Below are positions 10,801 to 19,297 of a DNA stretch of 64,000 nt, piece after piece. The position numbers were made by a program, and so were the translations under genes. This DNA comes from Limnephilus marmoratus (Eukaryota; Arthropoda; Insecta; Trichoptera; Limnephilidae): positions 372,001 through 436,000 of the forward strand of contig OU862920.1 in NCBI GenBank assembly GCA_917880885.1, read 5' to 3'. The notes under the pieces were generated by a model, which was not told where the DNA came from, did no database searches, and was given only the letters and a program-made list of their open reading frames with translations. Numbering within the stretch: position 1 is the stretch's first letter; each line of letters opens with the position of its first letter.

Positions 10801-11385
10801 GAGATTGTTTTGGTAAAGTTAGGTACCTACGAGTACTATATCATATCGCTTGTCTGAATTATATTTCACATCTAATTTTTAAAATTAGACGCACGAGATT
10901 CCAATCACAGATTCACGGAAACAATCAATTACAGACATTCGAAATTATTACATCTGTACCAAATATTTCCGAGTAAATTTAAAAGGTAAGCTTTTCTAAA
11001 AGTGTTCAAACTATAAATATTTTATTATGTCTGACAATAATTGACTGACGAAGCAAAGTCCTGCTTTTACCCGACCATTTGGCATTTCATCTGTCGGTAA
11101 ATTTGTTGATCATATTGCAGTTCCGACTCAAGACGGTTTTATTAATTACGTGGGTAGGTATTTGAATACCTAGATACTTCCAAATCTTATCATTTGAGAG
11201 GACAATTTTGGTTTTGATTTAAAATACGCGAAAATTAGAAACGCATTTTTGTGGACGAGATATCTGTTCATTGTTAGTAGCTAACTACTTAACAGAAGAA
11301 AAGCAGAGATGTCGAGTTGTATGGAGTTGTGTCATTGGGTGACATATATATAGGTATAGCACTGCCTGGCCCGACTGGTTTTAAA
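10801..11385. other. Unassigned
   Basis: No supportable feature; AT-rich, without long frames. Confidence 0.35.
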
Positions 11386-11535
11386 CACAATAATTACATG
11401 ACTTACAAATTAATTAGTTGGTGTTCTCTTAACAAACTTTATTTGAACATAAATAAGTGTTATTCAATAAGTTTTTACAGAATAAGTCAACCAAAGAATA
11501 TGAACAATCAATCCGTATGAACTTAACAACTCTAC

Positions 11536-11729
11536 CCTTTGGCATCCCCAATTGGGGTATGTTGTGAGGCTGAAGGTAGCGGGGAGGGGAAGGAGGTGGG
11601 GAAGAGGAAGGTTGGGAAGTACCTGGCTATTCAGATCTGGTCACTAAACACGGCTAAAGCCATTTTTAAGCAACGTTTCAATTCTGAATGGTGGTCTTAC
11701 ACCAGGGCGATACTGATAGTATCTTCCAC
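11536..11729 (-). repeat. SINE-B copy nested in LINE
   Basis: Matches the body of the complete SINE-B at 57021-57415 in reverse: CATCCCCAATTGGGG, TATGTTGTGAGGCTGAAGG, then ATTCAGATCTGGT and the CAGGGCGATACTGA block. It is truncated before the tRNA head. The 107-codon frame through it mixes SINE and LINE and is not a gene. Confidence 0.65.
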
Positions 11730-11852
11730 CCTTACCTTTGTCGAAGAAATTAATGACCTGGGCATAACTTTCGACTCTAAATTAAACTTTATATCCCATA
11801 TAAACTCAAACTATAATAAAGGTATCAAAATGCTTGGCTTCTTCTTAGAAAT

Positions 11853-13085
11853 TGTTAAGTAGATTATTACTACGTTGGGATAGAAGGTTAAATAGGTAGA
11901 ATGGGTGAGGTGCTATTTACTAAATAAACACATTATGCGTGGGAGACTATAAGTATAAGATGCAAGTCAATTTCATCTGGCTCCCGCTAACAACAAATCA
12001 ACTTTGATTCGGATAGAATCTAGGACGCCAATCCACGACTAGGTATATAGTCGTGGAATGTCGATCTGCAGTAGGCACGAGACTCTCCCTTCACGGCGTG
12101 GGCATATCTTATTATGACAATCCTGGAAAGGATCAGGGTAGTCGGTCTACACCATTAAAACCCAGTATTAAGTGAGTATATTGTACAAAAAAGGACCTGT
12201 GACAGAATCATAATAATTACAATGACTCACCCGGGACCAACGAATCCACCTAACCTAAACTATCTACCTACACCCGGACTGCGGCTGAGAGGAGTAGGCC
12301 CCTGTGGCCTTTCCCGGTGACGCCTGATGATGGATCCTATCGAAGGGGAGGCCCAGACTCTCCACCTTCGGTAGAACTCGGCTCGGGAACCGATCGACTA
12401 ATTTGGGTAGAATCCCATGACCCTCTGCGGAATGCCGGTCCTTCTGCTTCCTCCTCAGACCTCGACTCTGGAACTGATCGACTACTTCTGGTAGGATCCC
12501 ATGACCCTCTGCGGATTGCTGGTCCTTCTGATTCCTCGACGCTACCTTCTCAATCCTGCCCAAATGGTAGCGACACTCTCTCTCGGAAAACGGCGAGTAA
12601 CCAAGAAATGGAGTTCTCCACCGAGCTCGCTGGCCGCGGGAAATGAAAATTATGTGCGTAACGCTTTATATCACGTCGGGATGGCATCGATCATTACCGA
12701 TCTCAATAACCGAGAGGCCCGCTACAATAACACGCGGTAGAATTTCGCCCGCGTTCGACATACACGAACTCACTCGCGTATTTTGATGGTTTCAATCTCA
12801 AAACCATTGTTTAACTAAATTGAAATCTGTTGTCGCCCGCGTATACTCGATTCCAAAACTTCCCGAACAATTAGCACATTCTTCACTAGCAATATGTGAC
12901 CAGTCGATTTCAAAGCGGGTCGCTCTTCTCGCTTCAAAATCAAAAAGGAACCGGAAAACGCTCCCCGTGTTTCGCATAGACAAAAAGTATCAAGAAAGTG
13001 TCGCCAACATTATCATTTTTTTTAAAAGCCGCAGCTTACGAAAGTACTTGAAGGAATAAAAAATATTTAAAATTGCTTCATAACA
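11853..13085. mobile_element. Solo LTR, 1233 bp
   Basis: Begins TGTTAAGTAG and ends CTTCATAACA (TGTTA...TAACA), with a 4-bp target duplication AAAT at 11849-11852 and 13086-13089. It splits a LINE reading frame that is continuous when it is set aside, which confirms both boundaries independently. Length, TG/CA ends and 4-bp TSD point to a Gypsy-like LTR left by LTR-LTR recombination. The GC-rich middle contains a two-copy 84-bp repeat. Frames inside (12264-13059) are not genes that I can support. Confidence 0.75.
12390..12565. repeat. Two-copy direct repeat, 84 bp, inside the solo LTR
   Basis: CCCATGACCCTCTGCGG occurs at 12414 and 12498, within two ~84-bp imperfect copies. The period is a multiple of three, so frames on both strands stay open through it, but no protein family is recognised. 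Confidence 0.65.
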
Positions 13086-13795
13086 AAATTCCAGAGGTTT
13101 CAGGAATATTTCAACTTTAAAATTTTTGTATACATCCTTAGTACGTAGTCAAGTCGAATATAACTCCTCAATCTGGTCCCCCCATTTTAAAATACATTCA
13201 GATTTAATCGAAAAAATTGAACACAAATTCTTAAGACACATTAATTTTAACTTCGGTATTCCCATTAAAAACATAAATTATAATTACTTGATGAAAGAAT
13301 TAAATTTATTAAGACTCTCAGATCGAAGAATTATATCCGACTAAATATTTATGTTCAAAATTGTAAATGGTAGCATAGACAGTCCTGATTTAATTAAGCT
13401 CATTGAATTTCATATTCCCACGAGAACCACTCGTTCTAAAATCCTTTTTAAATGTAACAATAATCGGACTGAGTATACGAAACACTCACTTTTACCTAGG
13501 TTACATGAAGTTACTAATAGATATGCAGATGTGATAGATCTATTTAACTGCACGGAACATACACAGGTACAAGAAGGCTATGTTATCATATTATTTTAAT
13601 CACTATTAATTTTATGTGTATTATAGATTTTTGCATGTAAAGGTATCTCTGGTGTCACTTCCCAATGCATCGTCACAACTAACTGTTATACATACACTGT
13701 TTTATCATTACTAATATTTTGAATATGAATTTGTGACATGTAATTAGTGTTTATGGCATATTTATGCCGTTTGTATTAAATAAATAAATAAATGA

Positions 13796-14274
13796 CTTAT
13801 CTTACCCATGTCACTTTACAAACAATAAGTAAATTTGTGTTTTCATTAAAAGTACTTCACTGCTTTTGAAAATATAATTTAATTAGTCAGATTTTAAGTT
13901 CCACAAAAGTTCCACACCCTCCGCCAAATTATTGTGCGACATCGATTTTATGGAAATCGGCACACTCACAGAGGTATACAATTTCTACCTATTGCATACA
14001 AGAACATCATTATAATATACTGAGAACCTGGTTCAAACAACGCCGGCATTTATTTTATAAGTATTTATTTACATATGTACCTATTTTACATAAAACGGAA
14101 AAATCTGTACGTACGCAGAAAGCGGCAAAAGCATATTCTTAGCGAACAGCCTTACTCCATTGCGAAATTGTGAGCTGGTCAAATTTGAAAAATTCATTAA
14201 CTCGTTCTCATTCTTCGTTCCAAATTTTTTAATAATAAGAGACAATAATTATGATCTCGAGAAAATCTCGAATA
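13796..14274. other. Unassigned
   Basis: Follows the (TAAA)n LINE tail. No feature recognised. Confidence 0.35.
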
Positions 14275-14560
14275 AAGCCGGGTGTTCGAGGTATAGTGTT
14301 AAGCTCTTGACTTCGATTGTCACGTGTTGAAATCCCGGCGTGCGCGTGTTTTTTTTGTTTAGTTTATCTTAATCCACAATTTATTTATTACAAATAATGT
14401 ATATGACATGTTTGCTGCACATTCCAGAGCGGTAGATCTGAACAGTTAGGTGCTTCCCACCTTTATTTTCCACGTCGTCTTCCCCAATTAGGGGTGCTGG
14501 CTTCAGACCGATGATAGCAGTTGGGCACACTGTATTCTGGAGTCCTGAAATATCTTCTTC
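14275..14560 (+). repeat. SINE-B copy with tRNA-like head
   Basis: Head 14277-14347 has a B-box-like GTTGAAATCCC and a tRNA-like 3' stem. The body follows: GCTGCACATTCCAGAGCGG, then GTGCTTCCCACCTT, CCCCAATTAGGGG and GCAGTTGGG. This matches the order in the complete copy at 57021-57415, with an internal deletion. Confidence 0.55.
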
Positions 14561-14624
14561 AATGGGTATGTGTAGGTACATGCGTGTACTATAATATAAT
14601 GTGTTTATAATTATTCTTGACAAT

Positions 14625-14838
14625 TTGTACCGCCGCCTGGGAACCATTTATTAGATCACTTACACCTCTGCCATACGTTACCAAAGTGTCAAGCTATGGC
14701 CAGGTTCTTAGCAGAGTTTCCTCTCTTTCCGTTCCTTAAAAACGTCCACCATTCAGCATCCCCGAATATGATATAGGGATTGAGAGAAATTTCTTTTCCT
14801 CAGGGTCTCTGTGTGGAGTTATGTAAAAGAAATAAGGT
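14625..14838 (+). repeat. Family-A short repeat (LINE-Y tail), diverged
   Basis: GTACCGCCGCCTGGGAACC at the start, CACCTCTGCCATACG after it, CAGCATCCCCGAATATGATA, and the terminal TTTTCCTCAGGGTCTCTGTG with GTTATGTAAAAG. The order is the same as in the better copies at 34884, 39783 and 58632. Confidence 0.6.
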
Positions 14839-15252
14839 TTTGTATTAAATTATGCAGAAAATAATATTTATTCAGTGAAGTAGTGACCGTCTGGGCACTT
14901 GTATTTATAACACTGGCGCTGGTTGCTTTCAAATGCACAACCCAACCATACAGGTATATTTTTAATTTGGACAATTTTCTCCCGTGGCGCTTGCCCGACT
15001 GCCCGTGCCATTTCCGAACTAGGTCATTGATTAAATGTATTATTTACAAGATAAATAGGCTCCGCTTTCCTTGATTAAAAGTGGAATGAATGCACGTTAG
15101 TGTTACGAATGCATGGAGTGCTTCATTGTAACCCATTTCTCTTTCTCTGTTACATGCGACGTTTACGTGAAAGAAGGATAACACTCTAAACGTAGTTTGA
15201 GTTTGTAAATAACACTAATTTCATTATATTATTATCTTTGGAATTCATTAAA
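14839..15252. other. Unassigned
   Basis: Holds a 63-codon frame (14883-15074) that begins with a hydrophobic stretch but starts at GTG and has no family match. No gene is claimed. Confidence 0.35.
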
Positions 15253-16070
15253 TAGGCCACTTGCATGGATTTCACAACGACTTGGAAAAATCGTGTGGAT
15301 AGATTTTTCTACTTAAGATTATGAAAATGTTATTAAATTTTTTTAGAAATTTATAGTTTTTTTTTTTAAATAAATTTATCCGTTTTTAGGGCTCGCGACG
15401 TCACTACTTGAAAATGTTCCGCCTCCGAAATATTCAATAAAATTTTTTACACACAATTTTTTTTTTAATATGCCAACACTTTGATATCCGGCGAATTTTT
15501 TTAATTTGACATTGAAAATTCACTAGATTTATGGTTTGTTACCTTGTGAACTAATGTTTGGTTCGACGTTTTGACAGATGGTATCAAGTGAACAACACAT
15601 AGATGCTTTCCGCAGCGGCTGACTTAGGAGCATAATTGTAGTAGTGCTGATTTTAACAATATCAAATTCTATGATACATTATTATAATTATAATTTACAA
15701 GAACAAGTTAATTCCATTGTATTTTGTCATAAGTAGGCGTTTAACATTACGATGATTAATGATCGATAAGATGGATCAAGGAAACAAATATTTATGAGAC
15801 GTAATATTTTTGGTAAGTATGTCTCTTTAATCTCCTTTACCATTCATGTGGACTACGTAAACTTTAGACTTTTTAAAAACTGATTTTCGGCTGTGTAATT
15901 TTTTTTTCGCACCCATAAAATTGTCCCGTCTTTCCGGTTTATAAAAAAATGGTTCGAAAAGTTTCAAAAAATCGCCAGGGTTTCAAAAGTACGATTAAAA
16001 AAATACGGAATGTCTGAGATATTTGCCTAAGCCGGGATATATATTTTTAAAATGGGTTGCAAGTGGCCTA
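15253..16070 (-). mobile_element. TIR DNA transposon, non-autonomous, copy 2
   Basis: Same family as 9147-9969, inverted: TAGGCCACTTGCATGG at 15253 and TTGCAAGTGGCCTA at 16070. The interior matches copy 1 read in reverse, and the lengths are 818 and 823 bp. No transposase is present. Confidence 0.75.
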
Positions 16071-16560
16071 TTCCAATTCCCTTCCAACAAGACGTTTAAT
16101 TTTTGGTGAAATCTTATTATTAAAAATTATAAATAATGACCTGGATTCGTTTGAGCTTATCAATTATACCTATAAAAAAATCACACACCGTAGTGATCAA
16201 CCCGACAAACCGATTATTTCATTTGTGCGCAGACCGAACCAACATTAATCCACAATTCGCCGTGTATTACGCGTATATTATAAATTTGATAATGTAGATA
16301 TTCTAAGCAAGTAAAGCGTACGATCTGATTTGAATACATAAGTACAGAATGTGCTGAGAGCTTCTCCTTCACTTATCCAATATCCTTCTTCCTCTCCCCT
16401 TTACCTAATTATTAGTTTTAACCCCCAGCGAGTCGACAAATCCAACGCTGATTTGCTAGTAACATACTCTACCGCACCTGTCTCGAGTTCATGGTATTCG
16501 ATTCTTTAAAAATACTCCTAACATACTAAAATATATTTCATATTTGTAAAAAGCATTAAA
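16071..16560. other. Unassigned
   Basis: No recognisable feature. Confidence 0.35.
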
Positions 16561-16630
16561 TTTGTGGCTCGTCATAATTTACAATAAAAAACACATAAAT
16601 TTGTGTAAGTCCACTTTTATTTTAAAACAC

Positions 16631-16664
16631 TCTACCGGTTTCAGAAGCACCCTTCCTTTGTCAG
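16631..16664 (-). ncRNA. Degenerate hammerhead-ribozyme-like motif of a Penelope-like element
   Basis: On the minus strand the order is CTGACAA, a stem-loop built on AGGAAG...CTTCT, then GAAAC and CGGTAGAG. This is the hammerhead core order with one change in the CUGANGA box. It lies 3' of the Penelope-like ORF end at 17118 on the same strand, where these elements carry such motifs in their LTR-like repeats. The motif at 58291-58326 is a relative. Confidence 0.45.
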
Positions 16665-16784
16665 GAGAATATTATAACTAAACTATGATACAGAAGAGTT
16701 TTAAGATTTTCACGGCCAAAAGCATTTTCGTTATATGTTTTTGGGGTGTTGTGCCGTGTTGCGCTACCTCCTTCTTTAGCCAAC

Positions 16785-16816
16785 GTTTCGGACATCGTTG
16801 CAGTGTCCATCATCAG
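16785..16816 (-). ncRNA. Hammerhead ribozyme core, left arm
   Basis: Mirror image of 16878-16909: CTGATGA, stem II GGACA/TGTCC and GAAAC on the minus strand. Confidence 0.5.
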
Positions 16817-16877
16817 GGCAGATCCGGCAGATCCGGTAGATGTGTGAGCCACATCTACCGGATCTGCCGGATCTGCC

Positions 16878-16909
16878 CTGATGATGGACACTGCAACGAT
16901 GTCCGAAAC
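16878..16909 (+). ncRNA. Hammerhead ribozyme core, right arm
   Basis: CTGATGA (16878-16884), then stem II GGACA (16886-16890), a 9-nt loop, TGTCC (16900-16904), and GAAAC (16905-16909). Both invariant boxes and a paired stem II are present. Stems I and III and the cleavage site were not resolved by eye, so activity is uncertain. Penelope-like retroelements are known to carry minimal hammerhead motifs, and this palindrome adjoins one. Confidence 0.55.
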
Positions 16910-17117
16910 GTTGGCTAAAGAAGGAGGTAGCGCAACACGGCACAACACCCCAAAAACATATAACGAATATGATACAGAATGTTGACAGATATACAAATTT
17001 TAGGTGTTTGAGTGGGAGGTGAGCAAAGGGGTGTGGGTAAGTGCAGGATTTCTGGAGAGAACAGAGCGGTTAATTGGAAAAATATTTAGAATGGGACTGA
17101 AAGATAAATTAATTTGG

Positions 17118-17364
17118 TTATTCATTATTATTTAGGGATTTTCTGATTTCTAGTACTTCTAAATTATCTAATTTTTTGCTTTTATTGTTACGGTGAAGAA
17201 TTTTAACCCCTGTGTCCTTATTAAAAGTGTGATCTGTGGAAATTAGGTGATTAGCAAACTCTGAAAAATTATTATTATTTAAGCATCTTAAATGTTCTGT
17301 GATTCTAATGTTTACATTTCCAGTTGTTTTACCTATGTAGAACGAAGGACAATCATTGCAACAT
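17118..17364 (-). pseudogene. Penelope-like element, GIY-YIG endonuclease fragment
   Basis: The minus frame ends at a TAA at 17118-17120 and encodes CNDCPSFYIGKTTGNVNIRI, then TEHLRCL, FANHLISTDHTF and LEVLEIRKSL. This is the C-terminal GIY-YIG-like endonuclease of Penelope-like elements: the Cys pair, FYIGKT, the Arg-x-x-EH segment and the downstream H...E are all in order. The RT domain is missing because the frame is cut at 17365 by a Helitron-like insertion. About 80 codons remain. The palindrome and ribozyme motifs lie directly 3'. Confidence 0.75.
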
Positions 17365-17607
17365 CTCTACATATTATTATAAAGTAAAGTCCCCCGCGCC
17401 GTCTTTCTGTCTGTCTGTCTGTCTGTTCGCGATAAACTCGAAAACTACTGAACGGATTTTCATGCGGTTTTCACCAATATATAGGGTGTTTATGTTTTCA
17501 CCAATATATAGAATGGCATATATCTATCTTTTACAGATAGCTTACTATACGCATTCTATCTTCTTATCTTATTATTCTTATCAATTGCATATTAGATATA
17601 ATGTATA

Positions 17608-17650
<43 letters not shown>

Positions 17651-17700
17651 TTTTTCTAAGAGCGGAGACGGTTTACATATATATATACAGTTCCAGTGAG
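17363..17700 (+). mobile_element. Helitron-like 5' segment with microsatellites
   Basis: TCTACATATTATTATAAAGT, then GTCCCCCGCGCC, a (CTGT)n run (17405-17428), and AAAACTACTGAACGGATTTT. This opening is characteristic of common lepidopteran rolling-circle repeats. A 32-bp direct repeat (GTTTTCACCAATATATAG twice) and a (TA)n tract at 17612-17647 follow. The 3' end was not located. Confidence 0.45.
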
Positions 17701-17824
17701 CACTTAGGCCGTTTAGACTATATCCCATTTTACCTCATTCCTTTGACAGTAACCCAGTCCCTTTTATCAAGTTCACCAGGATTGTGTGTTTTTTTTCATA
17801 CATTTATTTAAAAAAATATTTTTT

Positions 17825-18312
17825 TCAATAATTTGTACCAGCTATAGAACTTAAAAATAGTAACTTTGACAGTCTGCTTCTTTTTAGCCGGTTTTGGCTT
17901 TGAGTTAAAGTGGCTGCTGCCTTTAAAAAAAGATGTTCAGAAGGAACACTTGTTGCCACAATTGGTGGATGTCTCATTGCCACTTTAAAAATATTGGGAT
18001 ATACACCTTGCCTCTCTTGGCATGTTTCAAGAATGTTTACTTTTAGAGTATTTACAGGAGCAGAAATATATTGCGTAAGCTCGTCGTCACTGTCAGTTTT
18101 TTTCGTTTTATTTGTGTATGAGCAAAAGATTTATGTTGTGCTTCCAAAAATCAAATTCACCTTTATCTTCATCCGATATTTCTACACGATATATTGAGTT
18201 TTTCGATATTGATATATCGATATCGGCATATCGTCGATATCGAAAATATCGATATTTTTAGTGGTCGATATATCGATATTTATCGTTTTTCCGATATACC
18301 GTTGCATCCCTA
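17825..18312 (-). pseudogene. hAT transposase C-terminal remnant with terminal end
   Basis: The minus strand encodes FDFWKHN near 18160, then, after a frameshift near 18110, DSDDELTQYISAPVN, VYPNIFKVAMRHPP, VATSVPSEHLF and LSKLLFLSS, ending at TGA 17825-17827. This is the hAT dimerisation domain, normally ...P.TS.PSER.FS.AG..... The conserved Arg of PSER is His here. Upstream, the element ends in TAGGGATGCAAC (18301-18312, minus), a hAT-like TIR. The N-terminal and catalytic domains are deleted. Confidence 0.7.
18187..18312 (-). repeat. ATCGAT-rich subterminal region of hAT
   Basis: At least three TATCGATA palindromes and several CGATAT units are packed into 126 bp next to the TIR. In hAT elements such subterminal repeats bind the transposase. 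TATCGATA also equals the insect DREF/BEAF recognition core, so host-factor binding is conceivable. Confidence 0.55.
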
Positions 18313-18635
18313 CTGAGAATGAGAGAATGAGAATGATTGATAGAAGTCCGTGGACGATGCGATGTGATTGCCAATTCTAAGAAAGTTTCATTCATTGCTG
18401 GATAATGAGTGACTAGCGACGCTAAAATTACTACTAAATATTTTGTTTAATTTTTTATTTATGTAATTCTATGTTTGACTATCTGATTCGTTGTTCACGC
18501 TTTAATTTATTTGTAAAGAAAAATCAGAAAAGTAAATTTCAGGAAAGCAAGTTAATTTTTTTAATGTATAATAATTATTTCAAAATGTTCTACGATACTT
18601 TCGTTTACGAATCCAACTCTTTCTTTTATTATTGA
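18313..18635. other. Unassigned
   Basis: AT-rich sequence between the hAT and the Helitron-like array; no feature recognised. Confidence 0.35.
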
Positions 18636-19297
18636 CTAGCTGGGTTACCCGGCTTCGCTCAGGACAATATTCGAGAGTGTTCTGGAATGTTTCACATTGA
18701 TGTTCCCGATTCCCTATTCCCAAACATTCCACAATTTTCCAGAATGTTCCGGGTTATTCTGGAACGTTGTGGAATTATCCAAATACTCTGACTGGGGTGT
18801 CCGGCTTCGCTCAAGGAGTTGATATGATATTGAATTGACGTTCGAATCCACGACGGATCTTGCTGTATATACTCCATATGGGTAGCCCCATACAAAAAAA
18901 GAATTCAAATGTTCCAGAACAATGGTCCAAATTCACAACATTCAGGAGTGTTCTGTAATAATCCACAATGATCTGGGATGTTCCGGTATGTTCTTGATTG
19001 TTCCATCCTATTCCCGAACATTCCACAACATTCCAGAATGTTCCGGGATGTTCTGGAATGTGGTGGAATGCTCATGAATACTCTGGAATGTTTTGACCTG
19101 TTCTAGAAATTTCAAGAGGGCGAAACTTCAAGCCCTTATATCTTTAAAAGCACGCCCTTTAGGTAAAAACGGGAACTTTCTTCATAGATGGGGGATAGAG
19201 GGCTACCACACAATATAATTCCCGTTATCGTACAGGGACTCATCTTTTAGTTTTAGCGGCATGCATATTGTACACTTTTTTTAATAATATATATTGA
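18636..19297 (-). mobile_element. Helitron-like element with HSE-like repeats
   Basis: On the minus strand it starts TCAATATATATTATT (19297) and ends GCCGGGTAACCCAGCTAG (18636), followed by T. TC...CTAG with a short GC-rich stem near the 3' end is the Helitron end pattern. The interior is packed with alternating TTC/GAA pentamers; for instance, from 19031 TTCcaGAAtgTTC continues to TTCtgGAA at 19051-19058. No Rep/helicase is encoded. The short frames here (18692-19026) are artefacts of the repeats. Confidence 0.55.

Larger units (their letters stand above)
11386..13795 (+). pseudogene. CR1/Jockey-type LINE remnant with two insertions
   Basis: Three pieces belong to one reverse transcriptase. 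11405-11490 encodes ISWCSLNKLYLNINKC, the region after the YADD box. 11730-11852 encodes INDLGITFDSKLNFISHIN. 13090-13600 encodes LYTSLVRSQVEYNSSIWSP and the C terminus. They are separated by a SINE-B (11536-11729) and a solo LTR (11853-13085); the frame is continuous across the latter once the LTR and one TSD copy are set aside. The 3' UTR ends in (TAAA)n at about 13776-13793. An in-frame stop near 13342 shows it is dead. Endonuclease and RT catalytic motifs are absent. Confidence 0.7.
16728..16966. repeat. Near-perfect palindrome, ~117-bp arms, 5-bp loop
   Basis: 16728-16844 and 16850-16966 are reverse complements around the spacer TGAGC (16845-16849); I saw no mismatch. A 12-bp direct repeat TATGATACAGAA flanks the pair (16684-16695 and 16968-16979). 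Each arm contains a hammerhead core. Arms of this identity imply a recent event, such as template switching or opposed insertion. Frames through it on either strand are by-products. Confidence 0.85.

Noticed and set aside
14883..15074. Short frame beginning with a hydrophobic, signal-peptide-like segment
   Set aside because: It starts at GTG, has 63 codons, no homologue that I recognise, and no convincing splice or ribosome context.
16661..16996. 111-codon minus frame across the palindrome
   Set aside because: The frame passes through both arms of a perfect inverted repeat, so its two halves are the same DNA read on opposite strands.
17910..18197. 95-codon plus-strand frame
   Set aside because: It is the antisense of a hAT transposase C terminus that is clear on the minus strand.
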